DNA from: an uncultured Lachnospiraceae bacterium
GTDB taxonomy: Bacteria > Bacillota > Clostridia > Lachnospirales > Lachnospiraceae
Reading direction: 5' to 3'
NCBI GenBank assembly: GCA_934317845.1
Contig: CAKRES010000009.1
Coordinates: 1-64,000 of the forward strand
DNA length: 64,000 nt
The notes beneath the pieces are model-generated. The model saw only the letters and a program-made list of their open reading frames with translations, searched no databases and was not told where the DNA came from. The translations under genes were made by a program, and so were the position numbers. Shown in pieces: positions 43,299-51,729 of the stretch. Each line of letters starts with the position of its first letter. Position 1 is the stretch's first letter.

Positions 43299-44045
43299 CT
43301 ATAGATGCGCAATGGCTCGTAATCTGCGATAATCTACAACCCACTCACTTCCGTTCCAAAGAGAAGCTCTCGTGCGATCCTCTACCCTTTTTATGATTTT
43401 TGCCTGTAGCTTTTCCGGCATGGCTTCCAGATCAGCCGCAAAAAACTGTTTCATCCAATTCGCTAATCCGTTATCCTTATCTTTTAACGGCGTCGGTCTG
43501 TCATAATCATATATTTTATCAAGAATAAAACCATTCCGTTCCAATCGATCGGCAAACTCCTCACTCGTTGGAAAATGAAATCGCGGAGTATAGTTATATC
43601 CCAGTTCCCTGCAAACATGAGCAAACGCATTTTCAATGGTTGCAATATTCCCATGCGCCCCAAACTCACATACCAGCCAGCCATTTGGCTTTAGCACCTT
43701 GCGCACATTTTGCAGCAGCGCATCATGATCCTTGATCCAATGAAAGACAGCGTTGGAAAAAACAACATCAAACTTTGCCTCAAAAGGTAACAGAAGCGCA
43801 TCGCATACGGAAAATGTAAGAGCCGGATGGTGTTCCCGTGCCTTTTTTATCATACTCGCAGAGCTGTCAACACCAATCACCGTTTGTGCCATACCAGCTA
43901 ACTGTGCCGTAAGCGTCCCTGTTCCACATCCGAGATCCAAAATACGTTGCGCTTTGTTTTCAGGAACAAACTCTAACAGTCCCTTTCCATATTCCGCAAC
44001 AAAATCATGTTTCTTATCGTACAATGCCGCATCCCATTGGCTCAT
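43299..44045 (-). CDS. SAM-dependent methyltransferase, Tam-like
   Basis: 248 residues with motif I ILDLGCGTGTLTAQLA, GVDSSASMIKKA, and FSNAVFHWIKDH. The overall pattern matches trans-aconitate methyltransferase and related class I small-molecule enzymes. Start at 44045 fits AGGAG seven bases upstream better than the ATG six bases earlier. Monocistronic. Confidence 0.85.
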   Translation of the reverse strand: MSQWDAALYDKKHDFVAEYGKGLLEFVPENKAQRILDLGCGTGTLTAQLAGMAQTVIGVDSSASMIKKAREHHPALTFSVCDALLLPFEAKFDVVFSNAVFHWIKDHDALLQNVRKVLKPNGWLVCEFGAHGNIATIENAFAHVCRELGYNYTPRFHFPTSEEFADRLERNGFILDKIYDYDRPTPLKDKDNGLANWMKQFFAADLEAMPEKLQAKIIKRVEDRTRASLWNGSEWVVDYRRLRAIAHL

Positions 44046-44121
44046 ATGCATTCTCCTTTTAGCTTACTCTAAATAAAACATTAAATATACAAAAATGGAC
44101 AGCCGAAGCTATCCATTTTCC

Positions 44122-44427
44122 TTACTTAGCAATAACGTACTCCATTTCATCACTCTCTGAAAGAATGTCTAAAAGTCTAAACACAGGTCCCGTTGGGTGT
44201 GTTCTTCCTCCTTCCCATGCCTCTACCGTTTTAATTGAAACTCCCATGTAGGAAGCAAATACACTCTGGGTCATTCCCGCTTTTTTTCTAATATCCCTTA
44301 TCTCCTTTCCGCTATATTCCTTAATAGGTAAAATCATATAGGTCTTTACATCGGCTTTACCGGTTCCTTTTTCATATGCAATAGCTTCTTCAAGTCCCTC
44401 TTTTAAATCATCAAATAATGAACTCAT
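44122..44427 (-). CDS. HigA-like antitoxin
   Basis: 101 residues. C-terminal helix-turn-helix of XRE type (GMTQSVFASYMGVSIKTVEA) preceded by an N-terminal toxin-binding segment. Lies six bases after the toxin gene, the toxin-first order typical of higBA. Likely represses the palindrome at 44813-44833. Confidence 0.88.
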   Translation of the reverse strand: MSSLFDDLKEGLEEAIAYEKGTGKADVKTYMILPIKEYSGKEIRDIRKKAGMTQSVFASYMGVSIKTVEAWEGGRTHPTGPVFRLLDILSESDEMEYVIAK

Positions 44428-44433
44428 AGAAAA

Positions 44434-44781
44434 TCACCTCCTATTTTTAGATGCTTCCTCTTTTAAAGCCTTAACCAATTTCTTTAAAACACCCTTTTCA
44501 TCATCTGTAAGATTTTCCTGATCTTTCTTTTCAAAAGCTGTAATTAAATATATAACTTCATATTCAGCAAAATCTGTGTAACAAACTCTTACACTTCCAC
44601 TTTTTCCTCTATTTTTCAATGGAAATCTTACTTTACGAATTCCTCCTGTCCCCTCCATAACAGGACCAGATTCAGGATCTTTAAGTAACATTATTTGCAA
44701 TTTTTGTAACTCATGCTCACCAAGTCCGATTTCTTTCCATCTTTTCGAGAACAAAGGTACCTCTATAAAAGTTCTAGTCAT
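44434..44781 (-). CDS. RelE/HigB-like toxin
   Basis: 115 residues: FIEVPLFSKRWKEIGLGE, then GIRKVRFPLKNRGKSGSVRV and YEVIYLITAFEKKDQENLTD, the fold and order of RelE-superfamily mRNA interferases of the HigB type. Basic residues line the predicted active face. Its gene follows its promoter by about 20 bases. Confidence 0.88.
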   Translation of the reverse strand: MTRTFIEVPLFSKRWKEIGLGEHELQKLQIMLLKDPESGPVMEGTGGIRKVRFPLKNRGKSGSVRVCYTDFAEYEVIYLITAFEKKDQENLTDDEKGVLKKLVKALKEEASKNRR

Positions 44782-44807
44782 TTGTATCTTCCCCTTCTCT
44801 TTTCATT

Positions 44808-44836
44808 ATATTACACCCTATATTATAGGGTGTCAA
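44808..44836 (-). promoter_or_regulatory. Promoter and palindromic operator of the toxin-antitoxin pair
   Basis: TTGACA, 17 bases, TAATAT on the minus strand. ACACCCTAT-ATT-ATAGGGTGT (44813-44833) fills the spacer exactly, so a bound dimer would exclude polymerase. Confidence 0.88.
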
Positions 44837-44927
44837 TATAACTTCATAAATCTAACATATAGAGAAAAAATCCCGATCTGGATAGGTATACACGATATGA
44901 TATCCTCATCGTATGTTTCAATATCCA

Positions 44928-45593
44928 CTACTGATCATTTCCTTCCTTTTTCAAAAGTGACTTTCTCCATGATGTACCAATACCCAAACCACATATAGCA
45001 ATCAAAATTCCTACCATCATATAGGTAATGCGAGGAAATTTTAATGAAATATCAGTTAAAACATTCTCATTATACCACACTAGAACTTCACTAGGAGGGA
45101 TTGCTAAAAATATTAGTGCAGCAATAATAACACACAACCACTTCCCTTTTCCCAAAAAACCTTTTCGGGCAATAACTATCGTCACCGCAAATAGTGATGA
45201 TGGGAAAATAACCCATCTTAACGCAATACTTAACGTATCCATCATACTACCCGTTATGTTCAAAAGCAGCAGTAACGAAAAATTCCATACAACAAGATAT
45301 GCTACAATAACTATTGTTTTACTAAGATTATTCTTAGCCTTCACAGTGTTTGTGCTTTCTTCTAAAAATTCCTGATAAGTTTGTTTCATTGATTCATCCT
45401 CCTTGAGAAGGTGGTCAAGACTTACAGAATAAACATCACTCATTTTTATCACACTAATAATATCTGGATATGACTTGCTGTTTTCCCAATTAGAAATCGT
45501 CTGTCTGCTGACACCAAGTACCTCGGCTGCTTGCTCCTGGGTGATTCCTTTTTTATTTCGTGCTTTTTTGAGTTTACTTCCTATTTCCATCAT
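44928..45593 (-). CDS. XRE-family regulator with membrane domain
   Basis: About 221 residues. Helix-turn-helix at the N-terminus (ITQEQAAEVLGVSRQTISNW), then four or five hydrophobic segments from about 90 to 215. Such membrane-tethered regulators are common in Clostridia; signal unknown. Start chosen at 45593, six bases after GGTGG. Confidence 0.88.
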   Translation of the reverse strand: MMEIGSKLKKARNKKGITQEQAAEVLGVSRQTISNWENSKSYPDIISVIKMSDVYSVSLDHLLKEDESMKQTYQEFLEESTNTVKAKNNLSKTIVIVAYLVVWNFSLLLLLNITGSMMDTLSIALRWVIFPSSLFAVTIVIARKGFLGKGKWLCVIIAALIFLAIPPSEVLVWYNENVLTDISLKFPRITYMMVGILIAICGLGIGTSWRKSLLKKEGNDQ

Positions 45594-45617
45594 TCTCATC
45601 CACCTTTATTTTTTTAC

Positions 45618-45655
45618 TTCACATGAAGCATACTCAAGATACAATAATGTAACAA
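45618..45655 (-). promoter_or_regulatory. Promoter and small palindrome before the XRE gene
   Basis: TTGTTA (45650-45655), 17 bases, TATGCT (45627-45632) on the minus strand. CTTCA-CA-TGAAG (45618-45629) overlaps the end of the -10 and may be an autoregulatory site. Confidence 0.55.
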
Positions 45656-45716
45656 AAATATCTATCAAACTGCCTTTACATCCATGAAATTACTTGTCAA
45701 AATTCTTTTACAATAT

Positions 45717-45758
45717 CAAAAAAGCTAATGTATAAAAGTTCAAATTTACACATTAGCT
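45717..45758 (-). terminator. Terminator of the RelA/SpoT - HD unit
   Basis: AGCTAATGT / ACATTAGCT perfect 9-bp stem with an 18-base loop and six T on the minus strand, 18 bases past the HD gene stop. Confidence 0.85.
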
Positions 45759-45775
45759 CTGTCTTTTTATGATTC

Positions 45776-46381
45776 TTAAAACAATTCCCGTTCAAGCTCT
45801 GCAATAAAGCTCTGCACAAAATCCATTCTCTTTTGATATTCCCGCTTTCCTTCTGCGGTTTTGGCTCTGGAACGCTTCGGCATATTGATCTTATAAAACT
45901 GACGGATTCTTGCATAGGCCTTCTTATAAGAAGCCTCATCTCCCAGTGTCGTAGCGGTCGCCATCGCATCCCACAACACACCGATCGCACCAAGCTCATC
46001 CAAAAGATCCGCATCCATAACGATCTGACACTCCAATGACAGCTCATCCGTCGTGTCCTGATCCTCATGCCGTCTGATGATCTCACAGATACGCCCGATC
46101 TTTCTCGGATCATAATCCATCTCCACCAGAAAATCGGCTGCCATCTGGGAACCGATATCCCCATGTGGTATCTCCTCGTTCTCATCCCAGCCAATATCAT
46201 GAAGCAACGCCGCCAATGAAATGATCTCAATATCCCCGCCCAGCTTGCTCTGTAATTTGATCGCCCATCGGTACACACGCATCGTATGCTCAAAACGATC
46301 CCGGAACGGATATTTGGAAGGACGGTTATTGTTGGACGTCTGTTCCTTCACATATTGTATTATTGTCGTATAATTCATCAT
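45776..46381 (-). CDS. HD-domain phosphohydrolase
   Basis: About 201 residues: FEHTMRVYRWA, LAALLHDIGWDEN (the HD pair), then IRRHEDQ and VMDADLLDELG with the last metal-site Asp. Probably a metal-dependent phosphohydrolase acting on nucleotides. Start at 46381 with AGGAG about 12 bases upstream. It follows a (p)ppGpp synthetase gene by 19 bases, so a role in nucleotide or alarmone metabolism is a fair guess. Confidence 0.85.
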   Translation of the reverse strand: MMNYTTIIQYVKEQTSNNNRPSKYPFRDRFEHTMRVYRWAIKLQSKLGGDIEIISLAALLHDIGWDENEEIPHGDIGSQMAADFLVEMDYDPRKIGRICEIIRRHEDQDTTDELSLECQIVMDADLLDELGAIGVLWDAMATATTLGDEASYKKAYARIRQFYKINMPKRSRAKTAEGKREYQKRMDFVQSFIAELERELF

Positions 46382-46400
46382 AATATGAAACTCTCCTAAA

Positions 46401-47039
46401 TTACTGTCTCTCTTTTTTGTATTGGGATATCTCGTCCTGAATGCGAACCATGCGTTTATCTGCTGCATAAAGCATGTCGGCGCACTCTTTTACGTCCTTT
46501 CTCAACTCCTCCGGAAGATAATCACTATAGGTATTTTCAAGCACCTCTTCCACCATAGCCCAGGAATGTAATGCCGTCGTGCGAAGCTGCAGCTCTACTT
46601 TTACCGGAACCGTCCGCTCTGCCAGATGTACCGGGATCGTCACGATCATATGATAGGCACGATATCCGCTTGTTTTTGCATCCGTCATATAATCCTTACT
46701 GTTTAATACCTCGATATCCTTCTGCGTACTTAATATATCTACGATCCGGTAAATATCCGTAGAATAATGACAGCAAATGCGGACTCCTGCGACATCATCT
46801 ACATATTTCTCTATATTCTGAACCGTAATCTCCTTGCTCTGTTTGGTGAGTTTTGCTGTAATGCTGTCGATCGTCTTCAGTCTGGAACGTACCTCAAAGA
46901 CCGGATCATACTGATGCAGAAACTTATACTCATCACGAAGCGTTTCCAGCCGGAGCTTCATCTCCTTGATCGCTGCATTGTATAAAAAAACCAATTTGTT
47001 AAACTCAACTAATTCGTCTTTCACCTGTGGATAATCCAT
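46401..47039 (-). CDS. Small (p)ppGpp synthetase, RelA/SpoT-domain
   Basis: About 212 residues, the length of YjbM/YwaC-type small alarmone synthetases. Motifs KYVDDVAGVRICCHY, SGYRAYHMIV and VELQLRTTALHSWA are those of the synthetase domain; no hydrolase domain. Start at 47039 (GGGGTG upstream) because the longer frame begins with unlikely sequence. Activity should raise (p)ppGpp under stress-dependent expression. Confidence 0.9.
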   Translation of the reverse strand: MDYPQVKDELVEFNKLVFLYNAAIKEMKLRLETLRDEYKFLHQYDPVFEVRSRLKTIDSITAKLTKQSKEITVQNIEKYVDDVAGVRICCHYSTDIYRIVDILSTQKDIEVLNSKDYMTDAKTSGYRAYHMIVTIPVHLAERTVPVKVELQLRTTALHSWAMVEEVLENTYSDYLPEELRKDVKECADMLYAADKRMVRIQDEISQYKKERQ

Positions 47040-47160
47040 AACAAACACCCCGCTTTTATCCAAATAACCTTTTTTGTTATACGAATTCATTTTAACACTT
47101 TTACCAAAAAATATCCACCAATTTAACACAAAATTAACATTCTCAACAAACATCCCCCGG

Positions 47161-47189
47161 TTGACACCATCCAAATTATTCGATATAAT
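47161..47189 (+). promoter_or_regulatory. Promoter of the SRP RNA gene
   Basis: TTGACA, 17 bases, TATAAT: a perfect housekeeping promoter directly before the SRP RNA and divergent from the small alarmone synthetase gene. Confidence 0.95.
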
Positions 47190-47194
47190 GAAAG

Positions 47195-47462
47195 TCCACG
47201 CAACCGGGGCAGTAGCGATGTCCTTTGCCGCATGCTATAGCGGGGTGATGGTTTGTTTCGGGTAACCACGTGACTGGCTGCCCTTGGCAAGTAGTGTTGA
47301 CGTTCAGGTCTTACGCAATAGGACCTGTGAACCAGGTCAGGTGGGGAACCAAGCAGCCTTAAGCAGTACTCCTATGTGCCGTGAGGGTGCCTGAACTGAG
47401 CTAACTACCAAGGTAACGCTTTCACTTCTTTTGGATTCTCAACGCAGACCGCGTGGATTTTT
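47195..47462 (+). ncRNA. ffs: Signal recognition particle RNA, large bacterial type
   Basis: The domain IV core GTCAGGT..GGGAACCAAGCAGCC lies near 47337-47360 within a long hairpin (CCTGTGAACC and downstream partners). The 5' end TCCACGC pairs with GCGTGGA at the 3' end, followed by TTTTTAATT. Length of about 268 bases matches the Bacillus-type scRNA with an Alu domain. Ends are estimated from promoter and terminator. Confidence 0.93.
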
Positions 47463-47464
47463 AA

Positions 47465-47953
47465 TTATTCCAAAGTTTTTTCTTTCTCCTCGCGCTTCTT
47501 ATTACGAAGCTCGCAAAAGAAATCAGAAAGCATTTTAGCACACGTTTCTTTCAACATTCCCTGTTCAAATTCCACCTGATGGTTAAATGCCTGCACATGC
47601 AATAGATCAAGGATTGATCCAGCACACCCTGCTTTGGGATTCATCGTGCCTGCCACGACCCGTTTCATACGTGCCTGTACGATCGCACCGGCGCACATTT
47701 GACAGGGCTCTAATGTCACATACATCACACAGTTCTCCAGCCGCCAGTCCCCTAAGACCTTACTCGCCTTTTTGATCGCTAGAAGCTCTGCATGTGCCAG
47801 TGTTGTCTTATCTTTATTTCTGCGATTGTAGGCACGGGCAATGATCTCACCATCATATACGATCACACAGCCGATCGGAACATCCCCCATTTTCGCCGCC
47901 TTTTTTGCCTGACGGATCGCTTCTTTCATATATTTTTCTTCCTGCTGGTACAT
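47465..47953 (-). CDS. tadA: tRNA-specific adenosine deaminase
   Basis: 162 residues with the deaminase zinc motifs AHAELLA and PCQMCAGA, and GDVPIGCVIV. It makes inosine at the wobble position of tRNA-Arg(ACG). Start at 47953 after GGAGG; the longer frame overlaps the divergent GNAT gene. Its stop lies three bases from the SRP RNA 3' end on the other strand. Confidence 0.95.
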   Translation of the reverse strand: MYQQEEKYMKEAIRQAKKAAKMGDVPIGCVIVYDGEIIARAYNRRNKDKTTLAHAELLAIKKASKVLGDWRLENCVMYVTLEPCQMCAGAIVQARMKRVVAGTMNPKAGCAGSILDLLHVQAFNHQVEFEQGMLKETCAKMLSDFFCELRNKKREEKEKTLE

Positions 47954-48037
47954 AACGATACCCTCCTGTGATATACTTGTGTTATAATCATTCTTGATCA
48001 TGAATTTGACATCATACCCCTGAAAAAGGAGCATACT

Positions 48038-48610
48038 ATGAATTTTCAATATCTGACCGACCGGCTCGTCCTTCGCATCGAACAGGAACAGGCAGCCGAC
48101 AAGGTTCTTGCCTTTTACAAAAAGAATAAACCTTATTTTGATGCCTTTGAGCTGACCAGACCCGACCATTTCTACACCAAAGCCTTTCATCAGGCCACAT
48201 TAAAGGTAGAATATCAGGAGCTTTTAAGAAAACATATCATCCGTTTTTACGTCTATGAAAAAGAGGCATATTTACACGATGCTTCCACTGCTCCGATCAT
48301 CGGAAGTGTCAGCATCTCAAACATCCGCATGGGCGGTTTTAAAAGCGGCATGCTCGGTTACAAATTCGATCATGACCACTGGGGCATGGGCTATGCCAAA
48401 GAAGCCCTTGATCAACTGATCTCGATCGCCTTTTATGATCTCAGCCTTCACCGGCTCGAAGCCTACATTATGCCAAACAATGTGCGCTCCATCCATTTGA
48501 TCAAAGCACTTTCCTTTTCCTATGAAGGATGTGACCGGAAAAGCATTGAAGTAAACCACCGTTTTGAGGATCACGAACGATATGCCAGAATAAAAAATGA
48601 ACTGTTGTAA
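48038..48610 (+). CDS. GNAT acetyltransferase, RimJ/RimL-like
   Basis: 190 residues: DRLVLRIEQEQAADKVLAFY at the start, IIGSVSISNIRMG, the acetyl-CoA loop DHDHWGMGYAKEAL and HRLEAYIMPNNVRSI. This is the RimL/RimJ group that acetylates protein N-termini or antibiotics; substrate unknown. AAAGGAG precedes the ATG. It is divergent from tadA. Confidence 0.92.
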   Translation: MNFQYLTDRLVLRIEQEQAADKVLAFYKKNKPYFDAFELTRPDHFYTKAFHQATLKVEYQELLRKHIIRFYVYEKEAYLHDASTAPIIGSVSISNIRMGGFKSGMLGYKFDHDHWGMGYAKEALDQLISIAFYDLSLHRLEAYIMPNNVRSIHLIKALSFSYEGCDRKSIEVNHRFEDHERYARIKNELL

Positions 48611-48634
48611 CTGATACTACAACAGTTCATTTTT
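48598..48634. terminator. Bidirectional terminator between GNAT and PBP1 genes
   Basis: TGAACTGTTGTA / TACAACAGTTCA, a perfect 12-bp stem with an 8-base loop, T-rich on both sides. The GNAT stop codon lies inside the stem. Confidence 0.9.
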
Positions 48635-48637
48635 ATT

Positions 48638-50863
48638 TTATTGTACAGGTGTTTCCACTGGTGCCTCAGTAACCGGTGCTTCGGTAACTGGTGCCTCGGT
48701 AACCGGTGCTTCTGTTACAGGAGCTTCTGTTACGATCGGAGCTTCCGTTGCTTCCTGCAGATTATCATCCACCTTTTCCGTCGTTACTTCTTCTTTGGTC
48801 GTTTTCTCTGTGGTCTTTTCCTTCTTTTCTTCGGTCGTTGCATCAAACTCTTCCGTGTTGTCTTTTCCCTTGCTGTCCGTTTCGTATTTATCCCAGTCGC
48901 TTACCGCAAGTCCTTCATGGATCTGATCCATATACGTCTTCCAGATACGACCCGGATACGTTCCACCGAATAATCCCGGCATGCTTCGTGGTGTATCGTA
49001 GCCTACCCATACACTCGTTGTATAATACTTCGTAAATCCACAGAACCATCCGTCTTTGTTATCATCGGTAGTACCTGTCTTACCGGCACATGGCATATTG
49101 TTCTTGATCGCAAGTCCGGCACCGGTACCATAACGTAATACACCCTTTAAGATGTCTACCATTTCCAGTGCAGCGTTACGATCATATACCTTGCTGCTTT
49201 CCACTTCGTCTGATACAACAATGTCCCCATTGGAATCTGTGATCGACACAATACAAGTTGGTTCTCTATATTCTCCTTCATTTGCCAGTGTTCCAAAACC
49301 GGATGCCATTTCCATCGTATTAGATCCGTAAGTAAAACCACCTACGGCTGCTGCCAGCACATAATCAGAATCCATGATCTTGGCATAATGCATTTCTTTT
49401 AAATAACTTAATCCCACCTGCGGCGTAATCTCTTTGAAAATGCGCCATGCCACTACGTTTCTGGATCTCTCTACCGCTTTTCTTAACGTGATCCTTCCAG
49501 AGTAGGAATTGCCGGAGTTCTTCGGTGCATCCTTTTCATCCTTGATCGGTGTATCCGATACAATGGAATCTGCCGTGTAGCCTCGCTCCAGCGCCGGTGT
49601 ATAAACGATCAGTGGCTTAATGGAACTACCCGGCTGACGATAACTCTGGAATGCTCTGTTTAAAGAAAATCCTTCTACATTATCCTGACTTCTTCCACCA
49701 ACGATCGCAACCACACGACCAGAGCTGTTATCAATACAGGTAGCTGAAGACTGTAATGTGTAATAGCCCTCATCACTGACCTCGGTATAATTCTTCAGAT
49801 TCTCATCGATGGATGCCTGCAGTAACTGCTGTTTTTCCTGATCGATGGAAGTATAAATACGGTATCCACCCGTATAAAGCATTGCCTCGCAGGAATCATA
49901 TGCCTGGGCATACTGCTTGTCATAGGCTTCCCGGTCTGCATCACTGTCAAAGCTGTACTTAAAAGTAAAGCCCTGCTGCTTCATCAATGCCTTCGTCGCG
50001 CATTCGATCACAAAAGAATCGACACTGTTGATCTTGGACTTCTTTGGTTTTCTGACCTTGATCTTTTCCTGAATTGCTTCATCGTACTGATCCTGCGTGA
50101 TCACGCCGTCACTCAGCATTTCTTTTAAGATCAGATCCCGACGTTTTAACGTATTGTCCTTATTTTTATATGGATCAAATTCTGTCGGACCATTCGGGAT
50201 CGCACACAAAAATGCGACCTGCGACAAGCTTAAAGAGCTGACCGACTTACGGAAATATCCATTTGCTGCTGCCTGAATACCATAATATCCATTACCAAAA
50301 TAAATATTATTTATGTAGTATTCTAAAATCTTGTCCTTGCTGTACTTCTTCTCAATACCGATGGAAATAAATGCCTCCCGGATCTTACGCACATAGGAAC
50401 GCTCATTTGATAAATATACAAGCTTTACAAGCTGCTGGGTAATCGTGGAACCACCTTGAGAAATCCCGTTGGAACGCATATTTGCGACCAGAGATCCGGC
50501 TATACGCTTGACATCAATTCCATTGTGCTGATAAAACTTCTTATCCTCAATACTGATGAGTGCATCCTTTACTGTATCTGGTATGGACGCTGAATCCAGA
50601 TAATATACATCTTTTTCCCGCTTTAACGTCTTCATCAGATCTCCCTTTGCATCATAGACCAGACTGGTCTCCGCAGATTGGAAATCCTTCTCTGTTGATT
50701 GTTCCACAATCTTTTGTGAGGACGCATACAGTGTCAGCACGGTCTTGCCATATTTCATATAAACAATAACAGCCGCACACACACACGCCATGAACACTAG
50801 GATAAAAAAGATCTGAAATACTCTGGTTAAGAGCCAGAACTTTTTCTTCTTTTTACCTGCCAT
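48638..50863 (-). CDS. Class A penicillin-binding protein (PBP1)
   Basis: 741 residues: basic start, membrane helix at about 12-35, transglycosylase motifs EDKKFYQHNGID near 102 and GGSTITQQLVK, transpeptidase SxxK in PGSSIKPL near 407, SRN, and KTG in AGKTGTTDD near 591. The tail after 650 is Thr/Glu/Lys-rich and ends in five or so EAPVT repeats, a likely wall-spanning spacer. Bifunctional peptidoglycan synthase. A perfect palindrome lies in its leader. Confidence 0.96.
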   Translation of the reverse strand: MAGKKKKKFWLLTRVFQIFFILVFMACVCAAVIVYMKYGKTVLTLYASSQKIVEQSTEKDFQSAETSLVYDAKGDLMKTLKREKDVYYLDSASIPDTVKDALISIEDKKFYQHNGIDVKRIAGSLVANMRSNGISQGGSTITQQLVKLVYLSNERSYVRKIREAFISIGIEKKYSKDKILEYYINNIYFGNGYYGIQAAANGYFRKSVSSLSLSQVAFLCAIPNGPTEFDPYKNKDNTLKRRDLILKEMLSDGVITQDQYDEAIQEKIKVRKPKKSKINSVDSFVIECATKALMKQQGFTFKYSFDSDADREAYDKQYAQAYDSCEAMLYTGGYRIYTSIDQEKQQLLQASIDENLKNYTEVSDEGYYTLQSSATCIDNSSGRVVAIVGGRSQDNVEGFSLNRAFQSYRQPGSSIKPLIVYTPALERGYTADSIVSDTPIKDEKDAPKNSGNSYSGRITLRKAVERSRNVVAWRIFKEITPQVGLSYLKEMHYAKIMDSDYVLAAAVGGFTYGSNTMEMASGFGTLANEGEYREPTCIVSITDSNGDIVVSDEVESSKVYDRNAALEMVDILKGVLRYGTGAGLAIKNNMPCAGKTGTTDDNKDGWFCGFTKYYTTSVWVGYDTPRSMPGLFGGTYPGRIWKTYMDQIHEGLAVSDWDKYETDSKGKDNTEEFDATTEEKKEKTTEKTTKEEVTTEKVDDNLQEATEAPIVTEAPVTEAPVTEAPVTEAPVTEAPVETPVQ

Positions 50864-50908
50864 GTTGTCACCTCTGATTTCTTTAAAAAATTGATATAAA
50901 ATAAGGGA

Positions 50909-50927
50909 GTGGGTACAAAGTACCCAC
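50909..50927 (-). promoter_or_regulatory. Palindrome in the PBP1 leader
   Basis: GTGGGTAC-AAA-GTACCCAC, a perfect 8-bp inverted repeat 46 bases before the PBP1 start, with TTGACG further upstream on the minus strand. It could be an operator or an mRNA-stabilising hairpin; there is no T run. Remaining sequence to 51024 shows nothing else. Confidence 0.5.
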
Positions 50928-51024
50928 AGTATATTATTACCACAATATATCGGTTCTCGTCAATGGAAATATACTATTTCTATGGCTTTTTTCCCGTATT
51001 TTTTGACTTTTTTTCATTTGTCCC

Positions 51025-51053
51025 TTGTCAGCATCTATTTTGTATGCTATAAT
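51025..51053 (+). promoter_or_regulatory. Promoter of a small RNA
   Basis: TTGTCA, 17 bases, TATAAT with TGC extension. No ORF follows before the terminator at 51143-51177. Confidence 0.8.
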
Positions 51054-51059
51054 GACCAT

Positions 51060-51178
51060 GTTATTAAATATTGCTAATCACGACAAATATTTTTAGATCG
51101 CTATGTTTCTAAAGATATTTGCTCCCTATTAGATAGATGAAGAACCACTCTCCCCCCCGCTAATAGAGTGGTTTTTCT
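51060..51178 (+). ncRNA. Candidate small RNA with C-rich loop
   Basis: About 118 bases between a strong promoter and an intrinsic terminator (AACCACTCT / AGAGTGGTT then TTTTTC). An inner hairpin CAAATAT.TTTAGA / TCTAAA.ATATTTG has 14 bp with one wobble. The terminator loop contains CTCCCCCCCGC, complementary to purine-rich Shine-Dalgarno sequences, as in several Firmicute regulatory RNAs. No known family is recognised. Confidence 0.65.
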
Positions 51179-51192
51179 ATACCCAAAATGAA

Positions 51193-51231
51193 AACAACGA
51201 AGCAGCCTGACCTGTCTCCGTTGTTTTTTAT
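51193..51231. terminator. Bidirectional terminator
   Basis: AACAACG / CGTTGTT with a 19-base loop and T runs on both strands, beside the stop of the gene at 51228. It separates that gene from the small RNA. Confidence 0.7.
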
Positions 51232-51710
51232 TTCTCTATGGATAATTGTTTCATATAGGAAAGCAAACGTTCTTTTGCCATGCGCATCGGGATCAGACTA
51301 CACAAACCGGCTGCCATACAAAGAACCCAGAATCCCCACAGGCAAAGCTGCGCTGCCAGATTCAGCTGATTGCTAAACTGAGAATAAAATACAAGTACCG
51401 TGATCACAAGCATAATAAGTATGGCACTGATCAACGCGCTGCCTGATTTTTGGAAACGGTAACGCATCCTTGTTTTTTTCTCACTGCTCTCGCTTAAATC
51501 TCCCTTCATCATGGTACAGAAGCGGATCGTGGGCATATACGGTGGTTTATACAGGAAGTAGAACTTTTTTGCTCCCACTTTTCCCATATAAATACCTTCT
51601 TTGTTCCGTTCTCTGACGTTGTCCTTTGTGTCTTCTATGATCTCTTCTTTCAGACGATTTAAAAGCACCTGACAGTCAACATCCAATGTTTGTTCAAAAT
51701 GATCGATCAT
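51228..51710 (-). CDS. Small membrane protein of unknown function
   Basis: 160 residues: acidic helical N-terminus, a segment KVGAKKFYFLYKPPYMPTIR and two hydrophobic helices near 95-115 and 120-145. No family recognised. It lies 19 bases after the AAA+-like gene and is probably the last gene of that unit. Confidence 0.7.
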   Translation of the reverse strand: MIDHFEQTLDVDCQVLLNRLKEEIIEDTKDNVRERNKEGIYMGKVGAKKFYFLYKPPYMPTIRFCTMMKGDLSESSEKKTRMRYRFQKSGSALISAILIMLVITVLVFYSQFSNQLNLAAQLCLWGFWVLCMAAGLCSLIPMRMAKERLLSYMKQLSIEK

Positions 51711-51729
51711 TTTATGTACTACTCACTCT

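Noticed and set aside
48640..48760. Short tandem repeats at the PBP1 3' end resembling a CRISPR-like array
   Set aside because: They are in-frame EAPVT codon repeats of a protein tail without spacers.
48641..49035. Long plus-strand ORFs opposite the PBP1 tail
   Set aside because: Shadow frames produced by the repeat and biased codons, with no start signals.
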